A stretch of DNA of 55,865 nt, from the NCBI RefSeq assembly GCF_002571225.1, contig NZ_NVEC01000029.1, forward strand, positions 1 through 55,865, given 5' to 3'. Positions 27,121 to 36,811 of the stretch are shown one piece after another (the first letter of the stretch is position 1; each line of letters begins with the position of its first letter). Source of the DNA: Bacillus sp. AFS059628. GTDB taxonomy: Bacteria; Bacillota; Bacilli; Bacillales; Bacillaceae_G. The notes under the pieces were generated by a model. It saw nothing but the letters and a program-made list of their open reading frames with translations, did not search any database and had not been told where the DNA came from. Both the position numbers and the translations under genes were made by a program.

Positions 27121-28308
27121 CTAATTCGCTTTAAAATTATATAATGGCTTAATAATGTGCTTTATATCTATTGTTTCTTTCGTATTTTCGATAATTTCAT
27201 CCATTGGCTTATATACCATTGGTGCCTCATCAATCGTGCTTTCTACTACTGATGTAGTCCAAACCTCTGTCATCGTATTTTGAAATTCCTCTAGACTCAA
27301 TGATTCTTTAGCCTTCTTACGACTCATGATACGTCCTGCCCCATGCGGACCAGAAAAGTTCCAGTCTGGATTACCTTTACCAAATGCAATAATTGAACCA
27401 TCTCTCATGTTAATTGGAATAATGACTCGTTCATCTCTCTGAGCTGAAATAGCCCCTTTTCGTAGAATCATATTTCCCATGTCAATATAGTTATGTATTG
27501 TAGTAAATTGATCCGTAATTTTCCAGTCCATTCTCGTAACAATTTCATCAATCATTGCTTTACGATTTAACGCAGCATACTTTTGGGCAATATTCATGTC
27601 ATTCATATAATCTTTGAATCCTTGTCCTTCTAAATAAGCTAGTTCTTTACGAATCTTAGGCTTCTGAATTCCACGTAAAGTTTCTTGTATTTCTTTTGTT
27701 CTTCCCTCTTCAGTTAACCTCTTAATAATCTCATCTTTCATTGATGTAACATCAATGAGTTGTTCATATGCGAAGTTTTGGTAATACTCTGCTATTTGTT
27801 TACCTAAATTACGAGAACCACTATGAATGACAATATATACATTACCTTTTCCATCTTCATTTAATTCGACAAAATGATTTCCTCCCCCAAGTGTACCAAT
27901 ACTTTTTTGAGCGCGTTGTAATGTAAATGGAGCTCTCACACCATCAAAATCAATCATTTTTGAGAATCGATGTTCTTTATCTCGTATACGAAAACCACTT
28001 GGAACGAACTTACGAATTGTTTCGTCTAAGCAATCGAAATTAATTTCTTCTTTTTTCTTATCAATTACAACAACTTCCATCCCACACCCAATATCTACCC
28101 CTACAAGATTAGGAACAATTTTATCTTGTATTGTCATTGTTGTCCCAATCGTACAACCTGCTCCTGCATGTGTATCTGGCATAATACGAATTTGACTATC
28201 CTTTACGAATTCTTGGTTACAAAGATCAATAATCTGCCCAGTCGCAGTCTCATCAACGTTATTTGTAAAAACTTTCGCTTCATTGTATTTTCCTTGTAAT
28301 TTCAACAT
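27121..28308 (-). CDS. rtcB: RtcB-family RNA ligase
   Basis: A 395-residue GTP-dependent RNA ligase joining 2',3'-cyclic-phosphate (or 3'-phosphate) and 5'-OH RNA ends. The metal-site blocks are all present: MPDTHAGAGCTIG, GVDIGCGM (Asp and Cys ligands), GTLGGGNHFVEL and VIHSGSRNLG. The C-terminal GPHGAGRIMSR carries the histidine that takes GMP in E. coli RtcB. Length fits (E. coli about 408). No archease or RtcA/RtcR partner gene is beside it. ATG at 28308 follows GGAAGGGG. Monocistronic. Role inferred: repair of cleaved tRNA or other RNA after stress. Confidence 0.95.
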   Translation of the reverse strand: MLKLQGKYNEAKVFTNNVDETATGQIIDLCNQEFVKDSQIRIMPDTHAGAGCTIGTTMTIQDKIVPNLVGVDIGCGMEVVVIDKKKEEINFDCLDETIRKFVPSGFRIRDKEHRFSKMIDFDGVRAPFTLQRAQKSIGTLGGGNHFVELNEDGKGNVYIVIHSGSRNLGKQIAEYYQNFAYEQLIDVTSMKDEIIKRLTEEGRTKEIQETLRGIQKPKIRKELAYLEGQGFKDYMNDMNIAQKYAALNRKAMIDEIVTRMDWKITDQFTTIHNYIDMGNMILRKGAISAQRDERVIIPINMRDGSIIAFGKGNPDWNFSGPHGAGRIMSRKKAKESLSLEEFQNTMTEVWTTSVVESTIDEAPMVYKPMDEIIENTKETIDIKHIIKPLYNFKAN

Positions 28309-28530
28309 CTTTCATGTCCCCTTCCTTTTGAAAGAATTATTTTATTACGTTGTTTCTGTTCTTATCATTACTCTCATCCACCTTCTGCTTTCCATTATAT
28401 ATGCACGATATCCTTCACAGTAATAAAAAATTATGATGATTATTCTTATTTACATAATATAATTACCGTCTCTTTATGTTTATACCTACACATGTAGTTT
28501 TCCACATCCTCGATATCCGTTATGTATAAC

Positions 28531-28571
28531 AAAAACTCCCCTTACATCGTTAATGATTAAGGGGAGTTTTA
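28531..28571 (-). terminator. Desaturase terminator
   Basis: AAAACTCCCCTTA and TTAAGGGGAGTTTT pair around about 12 bases; on the minus strand it ends in a T run. The rest of 28309-28583 shows no gene. Confidence 0.85.
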
Positions 28572-28583
28572 TAGCCGATGAAA

Positions 28584-29615
28584 TTATAGTTCCGATTTCA
28601 CCCGGACAGAAACATTGTTTTTAATTATATTTTTGACTTCTTTAAAGCTAACAAAATTGTTACTTTTCTCATCCCAAAGACGGAAACGAAGTGAACGCAA
28701 GCTTGTAGCAAGTGTAATCGTTGGTACATTTTTTAACGGAAGCGTATTATTGTGTGCCTCTTCTAGTTTATAGTTAGGCACTCTTGGACTTAAATGGTGA
28801 ACATGATGAAATCCAATATTACCAGTTAAGAATTGCAAGATTTTTGGAAGTTTATAAAATGAACTTCCTTCCACAGCCGCTTTCACATATTCCCAATCTT
28901 TATCTTCTTCAAAATAAGAATCCTCAAATGTGTGCTGTACGTAAAACAGCCAAATCCCTACTGAACCTGCAATTAAGAATATCGTACCATGTACTAATAG
29001 GAACGATTGCCATCCTATTGCCCAGCAAAGTATAGCTACTACAGCAACGATAATAATATTCGTCAAATAAGTATTCATACGTTCTTTCTGTCTAGCACCT
29101 TTTCGGTTAAATCTATTTTTAAGCAAGAAAACATAAATCGGACCTAATCCAAACATAACGAATGGATTGCGATATAAACGATATGCTAAACGAAGTCTAA
29201 ATGGCGCAGCTACATATTCATCCACTGTAAGCGTCCAAATATCTCCTGTACCTCGCTTATCCAAATTACCACTTGTAGCGTGATGAATCGCATGCTCATG
29301 TCCCCATTGATCAAATGGGAATAATGTTAACACACCCATACATGTCCCTACTATTCTATTGGCACGTCGACTTTTAAAGAACGAATAATGGGTACAATCA
29401 TGAAAAATTATGAAAATTCGTGTCATAAAACCAGCAGCTAACAGAGATGGAACTAATGCTAACAAATAAGAAACAGACAAACTTTTATAAGCAAGGTACC
29501 ATAAAAGAATAAATGGCACGACTGTGTTAATAAGTTGCCACACACTTTTTTTAATCGTTGATTTTTCATATGGAGCAACTTGTTTTTTTAAATTTTTAGT
29601 ATTTTCTAATGTCAT
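28584..29615 (-). CDS. Membrane fatty-acid desaturase
   Basis: A 343-residue integral membrane acyl-lipid desaturase. The three histidine boxes that bind the di-iron centre are clear: HDCTH (about 73), HAIHH (about 107) and HHVHH (about 272), between paired hydrophobic hairpins. It introduces a cis double bond into membrane lipid acyl chains; the position cannot be told from sequence. Bacillus Des and the B. cereus DesA/DesB pair are relatives. No DesK/DesR gene is adjacent, so cold control, if any, is in trans. ATG at 29615 with AAGGAAAGGAAT upstream. Confidence 0.93.
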   Translation of the reverse strand: MTLENTKNLKKQVAPYEKSTIKKSVWQLINTVVPFILLWYLAYKSLSVSYLLALVPSLLAAGFMTRIFIIFHDCTHYSFFKSRRANRIVGTCMGVLTLFPFDQWGHEHAIHHATSGNLDKRGTGDIWTLTVDEYVAAPFRLRLAYRLYRNPFVMFGLGPIYVFLLKNRFNRKGARQKERMNTYLTNIIIVAVVAILCWAIGWQSFLLVHGTIFLIAGSVGIWLFYVQHTFEDSYFEEDKDWEYVKAAVEGSSFYKLPKILQFLTGNIGFHHVHHLSPRVPNYKLEEAHNNTLPLKNVPTITLATSLRSLRFRLWDEKSNNFVSFKEVKNIIKNNVSVRVKSEL

Positions 29616-29848
29616 TGTTCTAATTCCTTTCCTTTTTGTTGCTAATTCACATTATAGCATACTATTAGTATCAGGTGTTAAAAGTAGATGTAATAAATAT
29701 TATATACTATAAAAATTTCTTTTTTCTTACTCAGTACTTACAAATTACTTACGCCTAAAATAGGGCTATAATTGGACAGATTGAGCATTTTATTCATCGA
29801 ACGAATTCCCAGTATTTACAATTAAAACAGAGAATTTTTTTACAAGCA

Positions 29849-29893
29849 GAAAAGAGCTACCATAAGTTAGTTTCACCAGCTTATGGCAGCTCC
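29849..29893 (-). terminator. inhA terminator
   Basis: GAGCTGCCATAAGC pairs with an imperfect complement (CTTATGGTAGCTC), followed on the minus strand by TTTTC and a later T run. It lies just after the inhA stop. Confidence 0.75.
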
Positions 29894-29906
29894 TCTTCAT
29901 TTCATT

Positions 29907-32285
29907 TTATCGATGGATCCAAACTGCACCTGCAGATTTGTCTTCCGCTTGACCTACTACTTCAAACTTCAATCCCAGTTTCGGCAACTTACGTCCGGCA
30001 TCCGGAATTACGTTATTGATGTACTGCTTAGAATCATCAAATTTTGCAACGCCTGGTAATCCTTTGTAGTCAAAGATACCGCGAGTCGGTGAATTTACTT
30101 TCCATGCTGGCGTTTGATCGAATGAAAATGCCGCATCAGCAATTTGATAACGCGTACTGCTCTTCACAGTTGGTTGTCCGTTTAATGTCCCTACGATTGC
30201 CTCTGGATGAGAATCTACTACTCCAAGGAATCCTTCACCTGGATGGACACCTACCCAGTTATCTGTAAAGCTTTGATCCGCATACCATACAACCATTCCT
30301 GTATTAAATACTGGACCACGTGCATGTTGTAACGCTGTGTCAGAACCGGCGTAATTTCGCCATTCGATATAGTAGTTATGTTTTTTCTGTTCAAATCCGT
30401 TAGACACTGTAAATCCTTTTAGCGTCATTGCTGGCTGACCTTCTGCATCATCAGAGAAAACAACTTTTCCATCTACAGTTAATGCTGCATTGTCTAGCGC
30501 AAATCCTTTATATGCTACTGCAATATCTGTTACATACTCAAATTGCAGTTTTACTTTCTTTCCTTTAAATTGACTTAAATCGTATGATTTATCAACCCAC
30601 TTACCATCCGTTGTATCTACGCCGCCTTTTACATCTTTTTCGCCCATTCGATCAATACGTGTCTTCGTTCCATCTTCTGTAATCGCATTTACGTCAAGGA
30701 AATCATACTTCGCTTCCAGTTCATAAAAAGCCTTATAATCAAACTTAGCATCCGTTGCTTTCGTCAAGTCAAATACTGGTGTCTCAAGTGTTGTATGCAT
30801 GTCATTTCCTTTTGTGCTGTAATAAAACTTCTTACCAAATGCTGATTCAATATTTTTTATATCTTTGTCTGGCAAGTTCACACGAACGATTCCTGGTCGA
30901 TTTGATTTTGTCACACTTTGATCTAAATACGTTGCAGCACCAATTCCCGTACGAAGTTTCTCATAATCTACTTCAAGGATATTCGCCCAGTTCCCCTTCA
31001 TATTCTTTTGGAAAAACTCTTTATTTTGCGGTGAAAAACTTGTTGGCTCTGTTCCTGCAATTTTTCCAGCCCAGCTACCGCCACTCATAAGAGACCATGA
31101 TTCAACAGGTTCACCTTGTCCAGAGTACTTTGTGTCATATTCATCTGGTAAACCTAAATCATGACCATACTCATGCGCAAACACACCAACTGCTCCGTCT
31201 TCAGGCTCGATTGTATAATCATATGCAGCCATCTTTCCGCCCCAGTTTGATACATTAGATTTTGTACCATCAATCGCATAAGGCTTCGATCCTAGTTTTG
31301 AACGATGAGACCAAATCGCATCATCTTTTAATTTACCGCCGCCAGCTTCTTGCCCTACGCCAGCATGTACTACCATTAAGTGGTCAATAATTCCATCTGG
31401 TTCATTTTTATTTCCATCACCATCTTGATCATATTGATCAAATTGGTCATAATCTGCTAAATTAATACCTTTTGCTACTGCTGCTTTCAATGCTTCTTTC
31501 ACAAAATCCTTTGGACCTAAAGGACCTTTGTTGTCATGACCAGTTCCCGCATCAGCACCATAATCTGACGCTTTTCCTGGAACAGTAAGCCATTCCGTTA
31601 CAGTTCCATCAACTGTGTAGCTTCCGCCAGATTGTTCTTCATAATACTGTTTAAAAGTATTAATCTTCGATCCATCAAATAACGTAAATGGCTCATCACC
31701 AAATAACATTTTTTGATAATGTTCACGATTAAAGTCCTTAGAATACATATAACCCGGTTCTTGATCAATATTATTATGCTTAAAATCGCTAAATTCTACG
31801 AGTAAAACAAGTACTTTATCTTTTCGGACAGCTCCATTATACTCAGCTTGCTTTGCTGGTGTAGTAGGTACTTTTCCAGTTAATTTTCTAGCATTCAATC
31901 CTACATCTTGTCCAGCAACTGGTCCTACTTCGGGTTGCTGTGCCTTTTCATTCTCCTTCATTTTTGCATCTTTTACTTTTTTCATAAAATCTGAAGCTTC
32001 TTGCGTAAGGTTATCTCCCGTCAAGATTTCTTTTCCAGGGTTTTCCCCTTTCTTTTTCTCAACATATTTTTCGACAGCTTTTGACGTTTCAGCTTGTGAT
32101 GCAGATTGATCAATTATTCCCCGTTGTTTCAGTGCTTCTGCCAAACGCTCCTCAGGTATTAAATGCTCATCAATTGGTAGAGATGGTGGCGTATCAGCAT
32201 ACGCTGCATGACTTCCAAAAGCAAACGTACTACTTAGCACTGCCGCTGTCGTTAATACCGTTAAAGGCTTTAATTTCTTTTTCAA
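29907..32285 (-). CDS. inhA: Immune inhibitor A paralogue, M6 metalloprotease
   Basis: A 792-residue secreted zinc protease. A signal peptide (about 1-30, ending SHAAYA) precedes a propeptide and the M6 catalytic domain with [17 protein letters not shown] (HEYGH at 371-375) and the Met-turn SLMSGGSW. The C-terminal part holds a MAM/lectin-like region ([13 protein letters not shown]) and [27 protein letters not shown]. InhA proteases cleave host antimicrobial peptides and matrix proteins. The N-terminus differs from the InhA1 I remember; gene order beside mqo/lsr/pro suggests the paralogue called InhA3, not proven. Start is TTG at 32285 with GGGGAGG at seven bases. Confidence 0.93.
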   Translation of the reverse strand: MKKKLKPLTVLTTAAVLSSTFAFGSHAAYADTPPSLPIDEHLIPEERLAEALKQRGIIDQSASQAETSKAVEKYVEKKKGENPGKEILTGDNLTQEASDFMKKVKDAKMKENEKAQQPEVGPVAGQDVGLNARKLTGKVPTTPAKQAEYNGAVRKDKVLVLLVEFSDFKHNNIDQEPGYMYSKDFNREHYQKMLFGDEPFTLFDGSKINTFKQYYEEQSGGSYTVDGTVTEWLTVPGKASDYGADAGTGHDNKGPLGPKDFVKEALKAAVAKGINLADYDQFDQYDQDGDGNKNEPDGIIDHLMVVHAGVGQEAGGGKLKDDAIWSHRSKLGSKPYAIDGTKSNVSNWGGKMAAYDYTIEPEDGAVGVFAHEYGHDLGLPDEYDTKYSGQGEPVESWSLMSGGSWAGKIAGTEPTSFSPQNKEFFQKNMKGNWANILEVDYEKLRTGIGAATYLDQSVTKSNRPGIVRVNLPDKDIKNIESAFGKKFYYSTKGNDMHTTLETPVFDLTKATDAKFDYKAFYELEAKYDFLDVNAITEDGTKTRIDRMGEKDVKGGVDTTDGKWVDKSYDLSQFKGKKVKLQFEYVTDIAVAYKGFALDNAALTVDGKVVFSDDAEGQPAMTLKGFTVSNGFEQKKHNYYIEWRNYAGSDTALQHARGPVFNTGMVVWYADQSFTDNWVGVHPGEGFLGVVDSHPEAIVGTLNGQPTVKSSTRYQIADAAFSFDQTPAWKVNSPTRGIFDYKGLPGVAKFDDSKQYINNVIPDAGRKLPKLGLKFEVVGQAEDKSAGAVWIHR

Positions 32286-32337
32286 TGTATTTCCTCCCCA
32301 GTGTCTGCAAATTATCGTTTTTTGCCGATAGCAACAT

Positions 32338-32361
32338 AATATTCGTTATAATACGAATATT
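32338..32361. promoter_or_regulatory. Perfect palindrome upstream of inhA
   Basis: AATATTCGT and ACGAATATT, exact 9-bp arms around TATAAT, lie about 55 bp upstream of the inhA TTG start in the promoter region. It looks like the operator of a dimeric regulator overlapping the promoter. It is not a PlcR box (TATGNAN4TNCATA). Confidence 0.55.
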
Positions 32362-32497
32362 CAATCTTTTTAAAGGGCTAAAATGTTGAGAAATATTTTT
32401 CGGAGTGTGAAAAATATAAAATAGATACATTTACAGGAAGTCCACTCTAGAAATTGTGACTCCCTTCCTTCTTTTTTTCGAGTGAATTCTCATCCAC

Positions 32498-32543
32498 AAA
32501 AAAAACCAATTCCTAAGTACTAGCTAAGGAATTGGCGTTTTTT
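32498..32543 (-). terminator. Alkaline phosphatase terminator
   Basis: ACCAATTCCTTAGC/GCTAAGGAATTGGC-type arms around AAGTACTA, flanked by a run of A on the left and T on the right, overlapping the stop codon. Works for the leftward gene. Confidence 0.85.
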
Positions 32544-34203
32544 AACGAGTATACTTTATGAATAAACGGATTGCTTCTTCTGGTACATAGAACTTGCCGT
32601 TGCTTTCTACAAAAACACTTCCTAATTCATAATCTTTATTCTGAACATGCATTATATTTTTGTTAACAAATAATTGAGCTGTTACATTATTACGTTTTAC
32701 TATGAGCACCGGGTTTGCTGCATTAGTATTATCTATAGTGACTGTTGCTCCGTTTTGTTTAAAAGCTGATTCACTCTCTACAAATAACTTGTTTGTTACT
32801 TCTTCTAAGTTAAAACCCATTGCTTTCGCCATCGTCTTCGCAATGTCTGTGTTTTGAATCAAACCGTATGGCTTTTGTGGACCGTAAGAATACAAAAATA
32901 CATCCTCACCTGTATGACCACCTGTTGTAAAGCCTATGTTCGCACGATTGGCCAATAATGTAGTGAATATCGGACCTACTTCCGATTTCTTTTTTACTGC
33001 TTTTACTCTTTCTTTTTCATCATAAGTTAAATTGTCCAAACCGTATAGCTTAGCTACATCCTCTACATTTGATAAATCCGATTTCAGTTTATTAGTAGTC
33101 CCTTCAAGTGTCATTTTCGCTTTTTTTAATGGATCAATATATGTAGAAATCGGCGTAGTATTATATCTTTTTGTCGTATTCATATTCCCGATAGAAATAC
33201 CGCTATTACCATGGTCAGCTACGGCTATTAGCATCGTATTACCATCTTTTTTTGCAAACTCTAATGCTTCTGCAACTGCATTATCAAATGCTAATACATC
33301 GCTAATCATCCCTATTGGATCATTCGTATGAGCTGCCCAGTCTGGTTTACTTCCTTCCACAAATAAAAAGAATCCATCTTTATCTTTTGATAGTGTTTGA
33401 ATTGCTTTTTCCGTCATTTGAGAAAGTGTCGGTTGCTCTGGATTTGTTGCTTCACGATCCATATCAAACGCTAAAGCATGATGTGAAAAAGAGCCCCAAA
33501 TTTTCCTAGATTTAGCATTCAATAATGCATCTTTCGTTTCAACAAAGTCATATCCTTTTTCTTGAATCACCTTTACTAAATCTTCACCATCTTTTCTTTT
33601 TAAAGGTAACAGTGCTGCTTTCCCACCGCCTAATACGACATCTATATGTTGATACACTTGTTGCTCCGCAATTACGTCAAAATGCTTGCGGTTTACATGG
33701 TGAGCGGAGAATCCAGCCGGAGTAGCATGCTGAATTTCAGCTGTAGCAACAATTCCAGTTGCGCGGCCAGTACGTTTGGCACCTTCTAAAACATTGGCAA
33801 CTGGCCGTAACTTGTCCTCTTCTTTTATTGGTTTTAAGCTAGGTGAACTTACAATAGAAGGTAATATACCTACATATCCAGAATTCGATTTATTCCCCGT
33901 CGCTAAAGCTGTAGCTGCTGGGGCTGAGTCTGTTATAGCTGATTCAGCCGAATATGTACGAACACCTCCTGTTACCATTTCGTCTAATGCAAGTGGTTTC
34001 CCTTTATACAAGCGAGCTAATGTAGTTGCTGAAGAACTCGTTCCGTCCATAACCATTATGATTACATTTTTCGGTTGACGTTCTACCTTTTTCACTTTAG
34101 CTTCCACTCTATGATCATTCTTCAAACTTTCAGTACATAACATACTTATTGTGATTGTTCCTAATAACAACAATCTCTTCATCTTTAAAGCTAATTCTGA
34201 CAT
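32542..34203 (-). CDS. Secreted alkaline phosphatase with C-terminal extension
   Basis: A 553-residue phosphomonoesterase of the classical alkaline-phosphatase family. The N-terminal basic/hydrophobic segment (LKMKRLLLLGTITISMLC) looks like a signal peptide, possibly lipidated at Cys. Active-site blocks are NVIIMVMDGTSSSATT, ITDSAPAATALATG (nucleophilic Ser), FVEGSKPDWAAHTNDP, VAVADHGNSG and TTGGHTGEDVFLYSYG (zinc ligands). The last 65 or so residues, beyond the catalytic fold, resemble a small beta stalk domain of the copper-amine-oxidase-N type (FVESNGKFYVPEEAIRLF). ATG at 34203 follows GGAGG; thirteen upstream codons are excluded. No clear Pho box seen. Confidence 0.92.
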   Translation of the reverse strand: MSELALKMKRLLLLGTITISMLCTESLKNDHRVEAKVKKVERQPKNVIIMVMDGTSSSATTLARLYKGKPLALDEMVTGGVRTYSAESAITDSAPAATALATGNKSNSGYVGILPSIVSSPSLKPIKEEDKLRPVANVLEGAKRTGRATGIVATAEIQHATPAGFSAHHVNRKHFDVIAEQQVYQHIDVVLGGGKAALLPLKRKDGEDLVKVIQEKGYDFVETKDALLNAKSRKIWGSFSHHALAFDMDREATNPEQPTLSQMTEKAIQTLSKDKDGFFLFVEGSKPDWAAHTNDPIGMISDVLAFDNAVAEALEFAKKDGNTMLIAVADHGNSGISIGNMNTTKRYNTTPISTYIDPLKKAKMTLEGTTNKLKSDLSNVEDVAKLYGLDNLTYDEKERVKAVKKKSEVGPIFTTLLANRANIGFTTGGHTGEDVFLYSYGPQKPYGLIQNTDIAKTMAKAMGFNLEEVTNKLFVESESAFKQNGATVTIDNTNAANPVLIVKRNNVTAQLFVNKNIMHVQNKDYELGSVFVESNGKFYVPEEAIRLFIKYTR

Positions 34204-34386
34204 TATTACGCCTCCATTTGTTTCACACTCATTTACATACAAAGGTCTGATTTCCCTTTACTTTTCACAACCTACACATGTTTTATTAGTCCCCAATTCT
34301 TATAAAGCTAACAATCGTAACTTTCTCATTCATTACATGTCGGTATAGTTTATCTATCTTAATAAAGAAGATTTTTCATTATTAAC

Positions 34387-34446
34387 TTGTTTAACAATAA
34401 ATCCCCAATTGAAATAAATAAAAATTTATTGTTAAACAATAAATTT
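34387..34446. promoter_or_regulatory. Operator of the DUF2975/Xre unit
   Basis: Exact 12-bp arms AAATTTATTGTT and AACAATAAATTT flank a single A (34422-34446), and a half-size variant TTGTTTAACAATAAAT occurs at 34387-34402. The site lies 42 bp before the DUF2975 start. The Xre protein of the operon is the likely ligand. Confidence 0.6.
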
Positions 34447-34488
34447 CATGGTAAATTAATAAGATATTAAATAAATGAGGTGCTTTTT

Positions 34489-34971
34489 ATGAAACAAGGG
34501 TCAACACTCTTCTTAAAGACAGCTGTGATTCTAATGGGTATCCCCGTTCTTGCTATGTGCATCTTTTTAGTCCCTAAAATAGGGAATTTCGCTGCAGAAC
34601 TATATCCTGATATTGCATATATTAAATATCTTGTATTTATCAACTTATACGCAACAGCAATACCTTATTATTTTGCGTTGTACCAAACATTCAAGCTGTT
34701 AAACTATATTGATAAGAACAACGCATTCTCAGAGTTATCTGTTAAAGCTTTAAAAAATATTAAGTACAGTGCATTAGCAATTAGTGTATTATATGTATTA
34801 GGTATGCCACTTTTCTATCTTGTGGCAGAGAGAGATGACGCCCCTGGCATTATTATTATTGGAATGATTATGATTTTTGCTTCAATGGTAATCGCGGTCT
34901 TTGCTGCCGTTCTCCAAAGACTATTAAAAGATGCGATAGATATAAAATCAGAAAATGATTTAACGGTCTGA
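34489..34971 (+). CDS. DUF2975 membrane protein
   Basis: A 160-residue integral membrane protein with four helices (about 10-32, 48-68, 95-115 and 120-145), typical of DUF2975 proteins that are found paired with a small YozG-like Xre regulator. The start is the ATG at 34489, six bases after GAGGTG; a GTG at 34480 is inside the binding site. The next gene begins ten bases on. Function unknown; the pairing suggests that the membrane protein may control or be controlled by the Xre protein. Confidence 0.85.
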   Translation: MKQGSTLFLKTAVILMGIPVLAMCIFLVPKIGNFAAELYPDIAYIKYLVFINLYATAIPYYFALYQTFKLLNYIDKNNAFSELSVKALKNIKYSALAISVLYVLGMPLFYLVAERDDAPGIIIIGMIMIFASMVIAVFAAVLQRLLKDAIDIKSENDLTV

Positions 34972-34981
34972 GGTGAATAAT

Positions 34982-35197
34982 ATGGCAATTATTATTAATA
35001 TTGATGTAATGTTAGCGAAAAGAAAAATGAGCGTAACAGAGCTTTCGGAGAAGGTTGGAATTACAATGGCTAACCTTTCTATTTTGAAAAACGGAAAAGC
35101 AAAAGCAGTTCGCTTTTCAACTTTAGAAGCCATTTGTAAAGCATTAGAATGCCAACCTGGGGATATTCTAGAATATCAACCGGAAGATACCGAATAA
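34982..35197 (+). CDS. Small Xre-family regulator (YozG-like)
   Basis: A 71-residue single-domain Cro/CI-type DNA-binding protein, MAIIINIDVMLAKRKMSVTE to DILEYQPEDTE. The helix-turn-helix is about residues 18-40 (ELSEKVGITMANLSILKNGKA). This is the short form common next to DUF2975 genes. ATG at 34982 follows GAGGTG at six bases; the GTG at 34973 is part of that site. It is ended by a terminator. The palindrome before the operon is its likely operator. Confidence 0.9.
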   Translation: MAIIINIDVMLAKRKMSVTELSEKVGITMANLSILKNGKAKAVRFSTLEAICKALECQPGDILEYQPEDTE

Positions 35198-35229
35198 AAA
35201 GAGTCCTTCATACGAGAAGGGCTCTTTTT
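35196..35229 (+). terminator. Terminator of the DUF2975/Xre unit
   Basis: AAAAAGAGtCCTTC and GAAGGgCTCTTTTT pair around a short loop, with a T run at the end. Confidence 0.85.
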
Positions 35230-35237
35230 ATTGCATA

Positions 35238-35548
35238 TTACGGCGCAAAACTAATTTGACCAGTAAACAATAGGATAATTGCGATTATCCAAAATATAAA
35301 AAATGATGAGGACAGTATGAATGAAAGAATTGCAATTCCCTTCTTCTCGTTTTTTTCATCATCGTAATGATAGAAAGTATGATTCCTGCAACTGTCAAGG
35401 CGACTGTAATATAATCTCCCACTATATTACCTGCATTCGCTATCCTTGTTGGTGTAATAAAAACGAATAGAAAACATAAAACGCCGATGAGTAAAGATAT
35501 ATAACTTATCATACTGTACCTCTTTTTAAGAACTATTTCAGTTTTCAT
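35238..35548 (-). pseudogene. Frameshifted small membrane protein
   Basis: As read, the frame opens at 35548 and stops at 35285 (87 residues) with an unlikely tail (TRRRELQFFHSYCPHHF). One extra A in the seven-A run (complement of 35350-35356) gives instead NEKKGIAILSFILSSSFF and a second hydrophobic helix, ending at 35238 (103 residues). The restored protein has three membrane segments, with the usual layout of small Bacillus membrane proteins. The in-frame continuation is coding-like, so a single-base loss in a homopolymer is the simplest reading. It could be a real mutation, a switchable tract or a sequencing error. Confidence 0.75.
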
Positions 35549-35613
35549 GCTAACCCACCCCTTCTCTATAGCTATGAGTTCATATTAGCACTAATAACCA
35601 TAATTTGGTTATA

Positions 35614-35657
35614 CAAAAAAAATAGATGCAGCGGAAATTTCCACTGCACCTGTTTTT
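35614..35657 (-). terminator. Terminator of the DUF3887 gene
   Basis: GCAGtGGAAA and TTTCCgCTGC arms pair and on the minus strand lead into a run of T. It overlaps the gene's stop codon. Confidence 0.8.
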
Positions 35658-36048
35658 ATTTAATAAATAAACCTGCTATTTCCTCTTTGTTATTATAAGT
35701 TATAATAAATGTCCGTTGCTCCTTACTATATTTCGCTACAAGAATAACAATGTATAAACCATCTTTTTCTTCAATCGATTTTTTCTCAATTTTTTCGAAC
35801 GTACCGGCTTTCTCTATTACAGGTGTAAGATCTTTCATTTTTTCTTCTGGTAATCCCGCTTTCATTTTACTATCAAATTTTTCATGCACTTCTTTATACT
35901 TCGCTTCATTTAATAATGATACGATTTCTTCCGCCTTTGGAATAAACTTTTTTGACGTACTTTCATCTACTTTATTACCGGTACATGCTGCGAGCGCGAA
36001 CGCCGCAATGACACTTATAATAATAAGTAACATTCTTCTCATTTTCAT
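35656..36048 (-). CDS. DUF3887 lipoprotein
   Basis: A 130-residue lipoprotein with the lipobox AFALAAC (Cys at about 21) and a roughly 105-residue domain (FIPKAEEIVSLLNEAKYKEV, FDSKMKAGLPEEKM, AKYSKEQRTFIITYN) that fits DUF3887, an NTF2-like family of unknown function. It overlaps the YhfC-type protease gene by four bases (ATGA), so the two are coupled. ATG at 36048 with AAGGGGTG inside the upstream gene. It may be an extracytoplasmic partner or substrate of the protease; that is inference. Confidence 0.85.
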   Translation of the reverse strand: MKMRRMLLIIISVIAAFALAACTGNKVDESTSKKFIPKAEEIVSLLNEAKYKEVHEKFDSKMKAGLPEEKMKDLTPVIEKAGTFEKIEKKSIEEKDGLYIVILVAKYSKEQRTFIITYNNKEEIAGLFIK

Positions 36049-36722
36049 ACACCCCTTCTTTTTAAAATGAAACTATAACTAAAAACAAGTAAAGCACAAA
36101 TTGCTAATGAAACTTCTGACATAATGATCCCGTTTTTCCCTTGTACATATAGCGATATAATGACAGCTAATGCATTTGCAGTCCCATGGATGAGAATTGC
36201 ATATACAACATAACGAAATTTCTTTTGGACGACAGCTTGCAATAAAATGAAGGAAAGCCCAATATGCAATACCATCGCGAAGATGCGCTCAATACCGGCG
36301 AAATAGTAACTGTCACCATTTTGAATGGCTGTTTGTGACAATAATAGAGATATTACCGGAATGCCAACTATCAACACTGCTTCAATACCACCATGCCCTG
36401 TTCCAAATAAAAAACCAGACTGCCAATCTCGTTGCTTCATAAAATAACGCATTGCGATAAAACGAGCTATCTCTTCAAATATTCCAGCTGATAAACTAAG
36501 CAAAAGTGCAAATAGTACAGGCTGCATAACAGAAAACATTTGAAAACCTGTGCTAGTTCCATTTACATAATTCAGTAATGGTATGCGAATCAATATTTGT
36601 GATACAACAAAAGCCAATATACCTAACATATATGGAATAGAGCGTTTCTTCCAGACAGCATATAAAAGTGCTACAAGCGGTAAACCAAAGCTAATCATTG
36701 TTGTAAAAATAAGACCATTCAT
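36045..36722 (-). CDS. YhfC-type intramembrane protease homologue
   Basis: A 225-residue integral membrane protein with about seven helices. FEEIARF (Glu83-Glu84, Arg87) and GTGHGGIEA (His110, Glu114) match the glutamic-type motifs of YhfC/CPBP (Abi-related) proteases. Such proteins cleave or bind substrates inside the membrane; the substrate is unknown. ATG at 36722 follows GAGGTGAAG. It lies 89 bp downstream of the AgrC-like kinase on the same strand and overlaps a DUF3887 lipoprotein gene. The context hints at a signalling unit with membrane proteolysis. Confidence 0.82.
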   Translation of the reverse strand: MNGLIFTTMISFGLPLVALLYAVWKKRSIPYMLGILAFVVSQILIRIPLLNYVNGTSTGFQMFSVMQPVLFALLLSLSAGIFEEIARFIAMRYFMKQRDWQSGFLFGTGHGGIEAVLIVGIPVISLLLSQTAIQNGDSYYFAGIERIFAMVLHIGLSFILLQAVVQKKFRYVVYAILIHGTANALAVIISLYVQGKNGIIMSEVSLAICALLVFSYSFILKRRGV

Positions 36723-36811
36723 CTCGCTTCACCTCTTACTTGAAGTGTATAAAAACGAGTGAAAAAAGTATGTAGTTCTTTCCTATTCGGTTACATTTTC
36801 ATCATAGATGG

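Noticed and set aside
30755-31090. Open frame antisense to inhA
   Set aside because: It is a shadow of the conserved metalloprotease domain with no ribosome binding site.
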